Origin: Pyrolobus sp964613695
GTDB lineage: Archaea > Thermoproteota > Thermoprotei_A > Sulfolobales > Pyrodictiaceae
DNA: 25,056 nucleotides
Direction: 5' to 3'
Assembly (NCBI GenBank): GCA_964613695.1
Contig: CAZTIR010000020.1
Span: 1 to 25,056 of the forward strand
Positions 8,219 through 15,240 of this stretch are shown here, piece by piece (positions within the stretch are counted from its first letter, which is position 1; each line of letters starts with the position of its first letter). A program made the position numbers and the translations under genes. The notes beneath the pieces are model-generated. The model saw only the letters and a program-made list of their open reading frames with translations. It did no database searches and was not told the origin of the DNA.

Positions 8219-9614
8219 CCCCGTTAGACTAACGTCGAGGGGCAAGGCGCTCCTGGTAGTAGCGGCTCTGCTCGCGGCGGTGGGCGTTATACCACACCAG
8301 GCTAACCTGGCAGCCGCCTTCGCAGGGGGCTTGGGGCTAGTCTCTCTCCTCATCTACTGGCGTCTCGTGGGCGTAGCGCGGGGTGCTGCTGTAAGCAGGC
8401 TGGAGGTTAAGCGTAGGGTTCTTGGCGAGCGGGTTGAGGGCAGTGATTTGGAAGTAGAGATAGTCGTGCGTAACCCGACCCCCATTGCCTTCGAGCACGT
8501 GGAGATCTACGACTCGCCCCCCGCCCTGTGGGAGACGGAGGGGCAGCCGAGGATCACCGTGTTCATCCCCCCGTTGTCACAGTTGAGGCTATCTTACCGC
8601 GTTAAGCCCGTGTATGGGTTGCACGAGTTCGGCCCAATTAGGGTCAACGTCTATGATCCTCTAGGCTTGTTCACCTATAGCCTCGAGGTAGGGGAGAAGG
8701 AGGTTGTGAGGATAAAGCCGAAGCCTATATCGCGCATGAGGGGCGCCTACCTCATACCCTCCTCTCCCAGACCCGGCGGCTCCTCTCCCGGCAGGCGCCG
8801 CGGAGTAGGCACGATCTTCTACGATGTCCGTGAGTATGCGCCGGGAGATGATCTAAGATTTGTCGACTGGAAGGGTTATGCTCGTACACGCCGCCTCTAC
8901 GTCAAGCAGTTCGAGCAAGAGGTTCAGGTTAACACGGTCATAGTCTTCGATGCCACCGAGACGATGTTCATGGGGGCGAGGGGCGAGACTAAGGCTGAGA
9001 ACACGGCACGAGTTGTTAGAAGCGTGTTGGAGTACATCGCGTGGCGTGGAGACAACTACATGCTGGCAGTCATAACGCCGGATGGTAAGCTACGCTCGAC
9101 ACCCTGGCTTAGGGGTAGGGCGGGGCTCCCAATAGCACTCGACATCTTGTCTAGCGTCAAGTGGCCTCTAGAAGCGGCAATGACGCCCCAGAAGAGCGCC
9201 CCCGTCGTCTCTGATGAGGAGTTGTGGCTAATGCCCGGCTCTAGAAGAGCTTCGAAACTTGCTGGGCTATACCGGCAGGTGGGGCGCGAGAAGACGCTCT
9301 TCTTCCTCTTCACCGACTTCTACGAGTCGGCGGCCGTGGCGCGCAGCTATGCCAGGGTGTTGGAGAAGCTGAGGATGTTGAGGCACGAGGTCCAGGTTCT
9401 GATACCGCTGACCCACTACTTCGAGATACAGCTTCTGGGCGGCGGTATCGAGGCAAGCTTCTACACCATAATGGCGCTCGAGAAGCTCCAAGAGTATTTC
9501 GACATACTTAAGCTGTTGAGGAGGAAGGGCATAGCGGCTCTCGCTACTGGGCCGGTGAAGCTGGCTGAAAGCGTGCTAGAAAAGCTAGAGAGGTATCGTA
9601 GGCTCCTATCATAA
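8196..9614 (+). CDS. DUF58 family protein (MoxR partner)
   Basis: This is a protein of about 472 aa. It has two closely spaced N-terminal membrane helices (ALLVVAALLAAVGVI and LAAAFAGGLGLVSLLIYW), a beta-rich region of about 130 aa, then the DUF58 core. The core motif lies around GTIFYDVREYAPGDDLRFVDW followed by KGYARTRRLYVKQFEQE. The strand VNTVIVFDATETMFMG is vWA-like, but the classical metal site DxSxS reads DATET. DUF58 proteins pair with MoxR ATPases. The reading frame extends to TTG 8175; GTG 8196 (MSGLQYPSPVRLTSRG) is my preferred start. Either overlaps the moxR end, which implies coupled translation. Domain call is strong, start uncertain, and the molecular role is inferred from the family pairing. 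Confidence 0.88.
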   Translation: MSGLQYPSPVRLTSRGKALLVVAALLAAVGVIPHQANLAAAFAGGLGLVSLLIYWRLVGVARGAAVSRLEVKRRVLGERVEGSDLEVEIVVRNPTPIAFEHVEIYDSPPALWETEGQPRITVFIPPLSQLRLSYRVKPVYGLHEFGPIRVNVYDPLGLFTYSLEVGEKEVVRIKPKPISRMRGAYLIPSSPRPGGSSPGRRRGVGTIFYDVREYAPGDDLRFVDWKGYARTRRLYVKQFEQEVQVNTVIVFDATETMFMGARGETKAENTARVVRSVLEYIAWRGDNYMLAVITPDGKLRSTPWLRGRAGLPIALDILSSVKWPLEAAMTPQKSAPVVSDEELWLMPGSRRASKLAGLYRQVGREKTLFFLFTDFYESAAVARSYARVLEKLRMLRHEVQVLIPLTHYFEIQLLGGGIEASFYTIMALEKLQEYFDILKLLRRKGIAALATGPVKLAESVLEKLERYRRLLS

Positions 9615-9638
9615 GCCACGGGGCCATACCAGGGCCGC

Positions 9639-10787
9639 GTGGTGGTCGAAGTGAGCAGCGCCGGGTTGAGGGTTCCACCCCTCCCCGCTAGACTCCTCGC
9701 GCTACTGCTGAGGGGTGTAGCCGCCGTCATCGTCGCGTATACGGTGTACGAGCTGGTAGGCGAGGCTATAGTATTNNNNNNNNNNNNNNNNNNNNNNNNN
9801 NNNNNNNNNNNNNNNNNNNNNNNNNNNNNNNNNNNNNNNNNNNNNNNNNNNNNNNNNNNNNNNNNNNNNNNNNNNCTCACAGCCCCGGTGCTGGAGCGAA
9901 GGTTCACACTCATGGATGGTAGTGGTGTACGCGTGCAGAAAGAGACCTCATCCACAACTCTGTTCGCGATGATCGGGTACTATGTTATACTCGTCCTAGC
10001 CGCCCTCGGCATGTACTTCCTCGGGGAGGGTTTCGGTGCGGCTTTCGCACAGCTCCTAGTACCCCGGAATATCGGAGGCCTGTCGCTCCTAGCCTCGCTA
10101 GCCTCTCAGACAGTGCTGCTGAGGATAGCTCTGCTTGTGCTCCTAGTCTGGGTCGTCTACAAGATCTCGTCTCAGGTAGCAGAGCCCATATTCTTCGCCG
10201 TCTTCGCGTCACGCGATGCTGTGAGACAACTCGTTGATAGGATGGTTGCGGAGGAGCGCGAGCGCATAGAGAAGGGCGAAGCCTGGTACCAGAAGCTCTT
10301 CTTCTCCTCTCTCTCCCACGTGGCTGGCATAATCTCGTTCCTGGTGGTCTATGGAGCCGTTAGGGTGGTTAGCCTCCTCTTGGCGCTTCTCGCCTCCAGC
10401 CAGGGGTACGCGAGCACCCCCCTACTGTCCATGCTCTTAGACACGCCTATCCTGGCTGGGCTCGTCGGCTACTATGTGGGCTATAGGCTCGCAAAGTCCA
10501 GGATAGCTAAGAGCATGTACAACGTGAGCCCGCCGTCCCTCAAGAAGTCGATAGTCTTAATGGTTCTGCTCGCGCTAGCTCTCTACGCGTCCGGGACGCT
10601 TGTAGCGTTCCTCATCCAGAGCTTTAAGTGCGCCCTGCTGGGCTCCAGCTCCTGCATCCTCGTTGCCGATACCGGGCTAGCTGCGCAGATAGACTCCATC
10701 ATAGTATCTTCTATGCGGCTTGGCGCGGAGGGTCTAAGAGAGGCAGCACTGTTTATAAACTATATTGTTAAGAGCCTTTTCGGGTAA
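9639..10787 (+). CDS. Multi-span membrane protein of the MoxR cassette, interrupted by an assembly gap
   Basis: The open frame starts at GTG 9639 (another GTG in frame at 9651) with a hydrophobic helix (LLALLLRGVAAVIVAYTVYE), then runs into 100 undetermined bases (9776-9875). After the gap it resumes for 304 codons. That part has about five hydrophobic segments (YYVILVLAALGMYFL, VLLRIALLVLLVWVVY, IISFLVVYGAVRVVSLLLALL, a segment near LAGLVGYYVGY, IVLMVLLALALYASGTLVAFL) and one charged cytosolic loop (RMVAEERERIEKGEAWYQK). The two halves are in the same frame only if the gap is exactly 100 bases, a usual placeholder length. One broken gene is likely, but two genes or a missing piece are possible. 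I recognise no family. Confidence 0.6.
   Translation: MVVEVSSAGLRVPPLPARLLALLLRGVAAVIVAYTVYELVGEAIVXXXXXXXXXXXXXXXXXXXXXXXXXXXXXXXXXXLTAPVLERRFTLMDGSGVRVQKETSSTTLFAMIGYYVILVLAALGMYFLGEGFGAAFAQLLVPRNIGGLSLLASLASQTVLLRIALLVLLVWVVYKISSQVAEPIFFAVFASRDAVRQLVDRMVAEERERIEKGEAWYQKLFFSSLSHVAGIISFLVVYGAVRVVSLLLALLASSQGYASTPLLSMLLDTPILAGLVGYYVGYRLAKSRIAKSMYNVSPPSLKKSIVLMVLLALALYASGTLVAFLIQSFKCALLGSSSCILVADTGLAAQIDSIIVSSMRLGAEGLREAALFINYIVKSLFG
9776..9875. other. Assembly gap of exactly 100 N
   Basis: One hundred consecutive undetermined bases. Exactly 100 is a conventional placeholder for a gap of unknown size between joined contigs, so distances and reading frame across it are not reliable, and the join itself is an inference of the assembler. 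Confidence 0.99.
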
Positions 10788-10793
10788 GCGGGT

Positions 10794-11030
10794 ATGAACC
10801 CCACTATCTCGTACTGGTTTAAGACGGCTGTCGCATTGGGCTTCGCGGCCGTGCTATTATGGCTAGCCTACCAGTTCTTCGCCATAGGGCTAGTGTATGT
10901 GTCGCAAACGAACGTGGTTGCGGGCGTGCTGGCCGCCGCCATAGGGTTCGCGATGCTATCCTCTTCCGTCACCCTGCTCCGCGACTGGGTTCTGGCTGTA
11001 AAGTCGGAGGGTGGAGGGGAGCGTAGATAG
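10794..11030 (+). CDS. Small two-helix membrane protein at the end of the MoxR cassette
   Basis: This 78-aa protein has two predicted membrane helices (AVALGFAAVLLWLAYQFFAI and VVAGVLAAAIGFAMLSSSVTLL) and a short charged C-terminus (KSEGGGERR). The ATG lies 6 bp after the stop of the preceding membrane-protein gene, so it is very probably co-transcribed. I recognise no family. Its position as the last gene of the cassette suggests an accessory or structural subunit of the same membrane complex. It converges on rpsB, whose stop lies 34 bp away on the other strand. Confidence 0.65.
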   Translation: MNPTISYWFKTAVALGFAAVLLWLAYQFFAIGLVYVSQTNVVAGVLAAAIGFAMLSSSVTLLRDWVLAVKSEGGGERR

Positions 11031-11050
11031 GAGCATCGCGGAGGCCAGGC

Positions 11051-11062
11051 GTATTAAAAACG
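11051..11062 (-). terminator. T-rich terminator candidate downstream of S2
   Basis: On the minus strand the S2 stop is followed within a few bases by CCCGTTTTTAATAC (plus-strand A-run at 11056-11060). A short T-run right after a stop codon is the usual archaeal terminator form. No hairpin is needed or seen. Confidence 0.5.
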
Positions 11063-11064
11063 GG

Positions 11065-11820
11065 TTAGTACCTTGGACGTATTTTGGTCTCGAACTCCTC
11101 CCAGGGCTCCGGCAGATCCTGATCCGGGCCTAGCTCTCCACGCTCCCTTAGTATCTCCCTCGCGAGTATCCAGTAGACGAGGGCTAAGCTCCTCCTACCC
11201 TTGTTGTTCGCGGGTATAACGAGGTCTATGTTGTTGATCCTGTTGTCGGTGTGGGCTAGGGCTACAACCGGTATACCCATGCGCGCCGCCTCGTCGACAG
11301 CCTGGCTGTCGGCCCTGGGGTCCGTGACTATTATCACGTCGGGCTCGATGTACCACTCGAGCGCTGGGTTCGTGAAAGTGCCTGGTAGTATGCGGCCCGT
11401 TAGAGCCTTGCAGCCCACGTACTGGCAGAACTTGGTCACGGGCTTCTGGCCGTACTGGCGGACGGAGACGGCTACTATCTTCTCGGGCTGGAAGCGTGCG
11501 AGGAACTTAGCCGCTATCCTGAGCCTCTCGTCTATCTTCCTAATGTCGAGTATGTAGATGCCGTCCGGCCGCACCCTGTACACGAAGCGCTTCATGTAAG
11601 CGGTGCAGATGTGGGTGCCCACGTGGACGCCAGCCTGGATGTAGAGCTCGAGGGGGACGAGAAGCTCTATAACGCGCTCCTCGGCGGCCTGCGGCGCCTC
11701 CACCCTCTCCGGCGCCTGAACGCCCTCAACGCCGCCCGCCGAGACGCTCTCGGCTTGGGCTGTCTCTGGGGTCACCTGCTCCTCGCCCGCCTCGGTGGGT
11801 TTACGCTCCTCCTCCACCAT
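11065..11820 (-). CDS. rps2: 30S ribosomal protein S2 (uS2)
   Basis: This 251-aa small-subunit ribosomal protein binds late in 30S assembly and helps join the head and body. The uS2 core runs from about residue 50 (LLVPLELYIQAGVHVGTHI) through IYILDIRKIDERL, the VTDPRADSQAVDEA motif and PVVALAHTDN, to the archaeal C-terminal DLPEPWEEFETKI. An unusual N-terminal extension of about 48 residues is acidic and Glu/Ala/Gln/Val-rich, and probably disordered. The ATG start is at 11820. The gene is separated from the rpoD-rpoN run by an agmatinase-family gene on the other strand, so it must use its own promoter; a TATA-like element lies 36 nt upstream. Confidence 0.95.
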   Translation of the reverse strand: MVEEERKPTEAGEEQVTPETAQAESVSAGGVEGVQAPERVEAPQAAEERVIELLVPLELYIQAGVHVGTHICTAYMKRFVYRVRPDGIYILDIRKIDERLRIAAKFLARFQPEKIVAVSVRQYGQKPVTKFCQYVGCKALTGRILPGTFTNPALEWYIEPDVIIVTDPRADSQAVDEAARMGIPVVALAHTDNRINNIDLVIPANNKGRRSLALVYWILAREILRERGELGPDQDLPEPWEEFETKIRPRY

Positions 11821-11851
11821 TCATGCAACCCCGGGTGCTCCACCACACACT

Positions 11852-11862
11852 AGCTTATAGGC
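11852..11862. promoter_or_regulatory. Shared, near-palindromic TATA-like box between S2 and agmatinase
   Basis: GCTTATAGGC on the plus strand reads GCCTATAAGC on the minus strand. Its centre is about 30 nt before the agmatinase ATG (11888) and about 36 nt before the S2 ATG (11820). Both distances suit short-leader or leaderless archaeal transcripts. The 67-bp intergenic region has no other AT-rich element of comparable quality. Confidence 0.55.
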
Positions 11863-11887
11863 TCCACTCTCGCGGCAATACCCCGCC

Positions 11888-12763
11888 ATGAGCCTCCCCG
11901 TAAACCCGGCGCCCCTCACAATGTTCGCATCGCCACCCACGCTAGGCGAGCTCGCAACAATAGTCGGCATCCCCCTCGAGTATAGTGGCGTGGGGCGTCC
12001 AGGCTCCAGGCTAGCCCCCGCCGCGCTACGCGAAGCCAGCGTCAGCGTCACGCCCTACTCTAGACGCTCCGGGGTATACCTGGAGGCGGGCAAGCTCGGC
12101 GACATAGGCGACGTTGTGGTAGAGGATGTGGGCGGCGCGTTTGAGAGGATAGGCGCCGTCTACAAGTGGCTCCTCTCGCGCGGCACGATACCAGTGCTCA
12201 TAGGCGGCGAGCACAGCGTAACATACGGCGTGGCCCTCGCCCTGAGGGAGTATAGGAGGCCACTAGTAGTCATACTCGACGCGCACCTCGACGCGGCGAA
12301 CAGCTACCGAGGCTACACCATAGCGTCCCCCACGGTAACGCTGCGTGTGGCAGAGCTCCTAGGCGGGGGGAGGGTGGTGCACATAGGCGCTAGGAGCTAC
12401 CACCCGCGCGAGGCCGAGAGGCTAAGAAGGCTAGGCGTAGTGCTGCTCGGAGGCGAGGAGGTGGATAAGCTCCGAGAGCTTGTACGCGGATCCGAGATAG
12501 TCCACGTGAGCATAGATGTTGATATCCTAGACCCCTGCTACGAGCCTGGAGCCGTGACACCCGAGCCAGAGGGCATAACGCCCGCAGAACTATACGATAT
12601 AGTCTACGCGGTGTTCACGGGCGCCGAGAAGGTTAGCATGGATATAGTCGAGTATACGCCCCTCTACGACCCGGCGAGGATAGGCGCGGTGTACGCGGTG
12701 AAAACGATAGTGGAGGGGCTGGGCGCTAGACTAGCCTCCGGAACCTCACAAGCTCGTAGATGA
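11888..12763 (+). CDS. speB: Agmatinase / arginase (ureohydrolase) family enzyme
   Basis: This 291-aa binuclear manganese ureohydrolase has all six expected metal ligands: H109 in IGGEHSVTYG, D131, H133 and D135 in LDAHLDA, and D210 and D212 in SIDVDILDP. The downstream substrate-loop motif GAVTPEPEGI is also present. In archaea such proteins mostly hydrolyse agmatine to putrescine and urea for polyamine synthesis; arginase or aminopropylagmatinase activity cannot be excluded. The ATG at 11888 fits a TATA-like element about 30 nt upstream. Its last 38 bp overlap the 3' end of rpoN on the opposite strand. It sits as an opposite-strand insert between rpoN and S2. Confidence 0.88.
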   Translation: MSLPVNPAPLTMFASPPTLGELATIVGIPLEYSGVGRPGSRLAPAALREASVSVTPYSRRSGVYLEAGKLGDIGDVVVEDVGGAFERIGAVYKWLLSRGTIPVLIGGEHSVTYGVALALREYRRPLVVILDAHLDAANSYRGYTIASPTVTLRVAELLGGGRVVHIGARSYHPREAERLRRLGVVLLGGEEVDKLRELVRGSEIVHVSIDVDILDPCYEPGAVTPEPEGITPAELYDIVYAVFTGAEKVSMDIVEYTPLYDPARIGAVYAVKTIVEGLGARLASGTSQARR

Positions 12764-12926
12764 GGGGCACGTGGGCCAGGAGGGTTCTCCTGCAACAATA
12801 CCGCTTCACGCCGAGCTCGTCGAGAACCTTCTTCGGGTCCTCGCCCTTCTGAACCCTCTTGTAGAACTCCTCCCAGTACTGGGCGAGGGGTGCGCCACAG
12901 GTCCAGCAGCGAACGGGGACGATCAA
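12726..12926 (-). CDS. rpoN: DNA-directed RNA polymerase subunit N (Rpo10)
   Basis: This 66-aa zinc-binding RNA polymerase subunit is equivalent to eukaryotic Rpb10. Zinc ligands are the CWTCG pair near the N-terminus and the vicinal cysteines in KRYCCRR. The conserved core EFYKRVQKGEDPKKVLDELG and the end LLAHVPLIYELVRF are complete. The start is TTG at 12926, preceded on the minus strand by an AGGTGAG ribosome-binding site about 8 nt upstream that supports it. It follows S9 by 7 bp and is the last gene of the L18e-L13-S9-rpoN unit. It overlaps the agmatinase gene tail to tail. Confidence 0.95.
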   Translation of the reverse strand: MIVPVRCWTCGAPLAQYWEEFYKRVQKGEDPKKVLDELGVKRYCCRRTLLAHVPLIYELVRFRRLV

Positions 12927-12933
12927 GGCCTGC

Positions 12934-13383
12934 TCACCTGTAGCTCTTCTGCCATCTCCTACGCGCAGACCTCCTCATAGGTTTCTCGGGCTCGGTCTGC
13001 CTCGGATCACCCGCTATCATGCTCCTATCGTACTCCTCTAGTATCTCCCTCAGCTCCTCGCTCCCCGTGTAGGCCACGAGACCCCTAGCGATAGCCATTC
13101 TCACCGCATCGGCTTGCGCCATGACGCCGCCCCCGCGCACATTCACCTTTATGTCGACCTTGCTCCATATCTCCTTGCCTGCAAGGAGCAGAGGCTCCAT
13201 CATCTTCCAGCGCGCCATCTCAATCGGGTATAGCTCGAGTGGCACGCCGTTGATCCATACGCGTCCCTTACCCGGCTTGATAACCGCCCTCGCTATGGCA
13301 GTCTTCCTCTTACCACTCGCAACCACTATCTTGAACCCTGTTTGCTGCTGCCCGGTCTTCTGTGGGGCCGCCTGCGCGCTCAT
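12934..13383 (-). CDS. rps9: 30S ribosomal protein S9 (uS9)
   Basis: This 149-aa small-subunit protein has a C-terminal tail that reaches the P-site tRNA. Features seen are VVASGKRKTAIARAVIKPGK, INGVPLELYP, the GGGVMAQADAVRMAIARGLV core and the basic C-terminus ARRRWQKSYR. The first 17 residues (Gln/Ala-rich, QKTGQQQTGF) are an extension. The ATG start at 13383 overlaps the TGA of L13 by 4 bp (ATGA on the minus strand), so translation is probably coupled. Confidence 0.96.
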   Translation of the reverse strand: MSAQAAPQKTGQQQTGFKIVVASGKRKTAIARAVIKPGKGRVWINGVPLELYPIEMARWKMMEPLLLAGKEIWSKVDIKVNVRGGGVMAQADAVRMAIARGLVAYTGSEELREILEEYDRSMIAGDPRQTEPEKPMRRSARRRWQKSYR

Positions 13384-13868
13384 AACCTACTCCACCCCAT
13401 GTTCCGCGCAATCTCCTCCAGCCTAACATACTTGCGTCCAAGCCTCGAGACATGCGCGTCCATCAACCACTCTCTCGGCACCATCGGCTTGCTTCTAAGG
13501 TGCTCTGGGAAGCCTATCCAAGCTTTGAGACGGTGTAGCGCCGCCCTACCCCTCGGCTTGTCGGTGGGCAGCATGCCGTACACGGTGTCTCGGAACAGGT
13601 GTACCGGGTTCCTGGGCCTCCTTATGCCGGTGCGGTAGGGGTTGTGCCAAGTCTTGACGCCGAACAGCTTCTTGTACCAGAGTACCACTCTCGTAGGATC
13701 GCCGCTAACCACAACCTTCTCGACGTTAACCACGTGCACCCTAAACCCCATTAGCAGTAGCTTAGCCACCTTCGAGGCCAGCCTACCCAGTATCATGTCG
13801 GTACCGTCTATCACAACCTCGCTCGGTATCGTGAACGGGGGCTCCACGGGCACCGCGCGCCACCTCAC
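13380..13868 (-). CDS. rpl13: 50S ribosomal protein L13 (uL13)
   Basis: This is a 162-aa large-subunit assembly protein. Family landmarks are VVIDGTDMILGRLASKVAKL at the start of the fold, VHVVNVEKVVVSG, the NPYRTGIRRPRNPVHLFRD region and VYGMLPTDKPRGRAAL. The GTG start at 13868 overlaps the L18e stop by 4 bp (GTGA), giving a short N-terminal extension before the conserved core. It is the second gene of the L18e-L13-S9-rpoN run and is complete. Confidence 0.96.
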   Translation of the reverse strand: MRWRAVPVEPPFTIPSEVVIDGTDMILGRLASKVAKLLLMGFRVHVVNVEKVVVSGDPTRVVLWYKKLFGVKTWHNPYRTGIRRPRNPVHLFRDTVYGMLPTDKPRGRAALHRLKAWIGFPEHLRSKPMVPREWLMDAHVSRLGRKYVRLEEIARNMGWSRL

Positions 13869-14227
13869 ACTATTATCTTCACGCGCGAGCCTCGCGGGTT
13901 CTCCTCGAGGAGCTGTAGTATATGAATAGCCCTACCTCCAGCAGCGCGAATCTTCTCCAACGCCTGTTGGCTAAATGCTATGGCTGCTACTGTTACAGGA
14001 TGGTCGAGGCGGCCGGCTCCAAGCACCTTACCCGGCACCACGACCACGTCGTTAGGCCCCGTGTACCTGTTAATCTTGCTCACGTTCACGGCCACACGCT
14101 GCCTCCTAGGCTTCTCCAGCCACTCGGCGACAACCCTCCATATGGGGGCCTTGTTGGCCCTCGCGGCCTTCCTAAGCACGCGTATCGTGCGGCGCAGTAT
14201 TATGTTCGTGGGGCCCGTCCTCTTCAT
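13865..14227 (-). CDS. rpl18e: 50S ribosomal protein L18e (eL18)
   Basis: This 120-aa archaeal/eukaryotic-type large-subunit protein is related in fold to bacterial L15. It reads MKRTGPTNIILRRTIRVLRK, with the conserved VNVSKINRYTGPNDVVVVPG and KVLGAGRLDHPVTVAA segments. Length is typical. The ATG start is at 14227. A TATA-like element (minus strand CTTAAACCG, centred near 14265) lies about 38 nt upstream, so a promoter at the end of rpoD can drive L18e-L13-S9-rpoN. Confidence 0.96.
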   Translation of the reverse strand: MKRTGPTNIILRRTIRVLRKAARANKAPIWRVVAEWLEKPRRQRVAVNVSKINRYTGPNDVVVVPGKVLGAGRLDHPVTVAAIAFSQQALEKIRAAGGRAIHILQLLEENPRGSRVKIIV

Positions 14228-14260
14228 AACCTACCCCGTCCGGCACACAAGGCGCGAAAC

Positions 14261-14269
14261 CGGTTTAAG
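14261..14269 (-). promoter_or_regulatory. TATA-like box ahead of L18e
   Basis: Minus strand CTTAAACCG starts a few bases after the rpoD TAA stop and is centred about 38 nt before the L18e ATG. It is the only AT-rich stretch in the 44-bp gap, suggesting an internal promoter between rpoD and the ribosomal genes. Confidence 0.45.
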
Positions 14270-14271
14270 AG

Positions 14272-15177
14272 TTAAGCTTGTTGAGGCCCGCCGGCCTCGG
14301 CGAGGAGCTTCTGGTACTCCTCCTCGACGTGTGGCAGCTCGTCTAGGAGCCTCCTAGCCCTCTTGGCTAGAGCGTCCGCCGCTAGGAGGAGTATCATGCG
14401 GGCTGGCAGCTGCCCATTACTCTCTATCGTCAATATGAGTTTCTTGTCGTTGAAGTGTAGCTGGGCTGCGCCCCCGCACCTCTTCCTAACACACCATAGT
14501 AGCGCCGAGGCGCGTACATCCTCGAGCACCTCTATACGCTCCCTGCTCTTCAAGCTCTTCAGCTTCTCGGCGAGCTCGGGTGCAAACTCCGCTATACACT
14601 CTATACACTCGCCAGCCTTCTCGTGGCCCGGGTCGAACTCGAGGACTGGCGTGTAGCGGTGGGCCGCCACGCTCACCGGGAACCATTTCGCATGCTCAGT
14701 GCCGTAGCCTAGCCTAGCGTAGGCACGGAGGACTAGCCTCTGGGCGGGCCCCATCAACACTATCGGTATGTTGCTATACACGGGTTTCACGCTGGGGTCG
14801 TTGCTCTGGAGCTCGCCGCTGTAGACCATGCGGTACTCGTTAGGCCCCGTCTCAGCCTCCAGCGTTAGAGTCGCATAGCACTCGGGGTTATCGAAGCGTG
14901 GCATGCCATTCGGGTCTATGCACTTCTCCCTGAACTCCTCGGGCCAGACATACTTCGCGAGGGCCTCCCTAGACTCGAGGGGGATTAGTGCGAGGCGGTG
15001 AGCTATAATCTCGTCGTAGAGCACCGTGTTGTTATCGAGGAACTCTACGAACTCCACCGCCATGACTGGCACCATCGTGTAGGCTGCCCTCCTCAAAGAG
15101 TTTACGAAGGCTAGGGGAGCGTCCTCGATGACGATTCGTATCCTCTGCGGGCTCTCCTCCAGAACCTTTACTTTCAA
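14272..15177 (-). CDS. rpoD: DNA-directed RNA polymerase subunit D (Rpo3)
   Basis: This is the archaeal counterpart of the bacterial alpha N-terminal domain and eukaryotic Rpb3. It nucleates polymerase assembly with subunits L, N and P. Seen are APLAFVNSLRRAAYTMVPVM, NNTVLYDEIIAHRLALIPL, DPSVKPVYSNIPIVLMG and LGYGTEHAKWFPVSVA. The ferredoxin-like insertion is degenerate, with only CIEC and CVRKRC as cysteine pairs, followed by the returning core ILTIESNGQLPARMIL. The frame opens at ATG 15204. I chose TTG 15177 (LKVKVLEESPQRIRIV) because crenarchaeal homologues, as I recall them, begin about there and the AT-rich promoter element lies only about 14 nt before the ATG. Family is certain; the start is a judgement. 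Confidence 0.94.
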   Translation of the reverse strand: MKVKVLEESPQRIRIVIEDAPLAFVNSLRRAAYTMVPVMAVEFVEFLDNNTVLYDEIIAHRLALIPLESREALAKYVWPEEFREKCIDPNGMPRFDNPECYATLTLEAETGPNEYRMVYSGELQSNDPSVKPVYSNIPIVLMGPAQRLVLRAYARLGYGTEHAKWFPVSVAAHRYTPVLEFDPGHEKAGECIECIAEFAPELAEKLKSLKSRERIEVLEDVRASALLWCVRKRCGGAAQLHFNDKKLILTIESNGQLPARMILLLAADALAKRARRLLDELPHVEEEYQKLLAEAGGPQQA

Positions 15178-15240
15178 CCCTACTCTACCCTCCCATCCCC
15201 ACATAACCCGCCGCCTAATTACTCGTTCACATGCCGGGCG

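Noticed and set aside
7339..8353. Minus-strand frames opposite moxR and the DUF58 gene start
   Set aside because: Shadows of well-supported plus-strand genes, with no family motifs.
9461..9955. Minus-strand frame across the assembly gap
   Set aside because: It exists only because N bases carry no stops; it opposes the DUF58 and membrane-protein genes and has no recognisable content.
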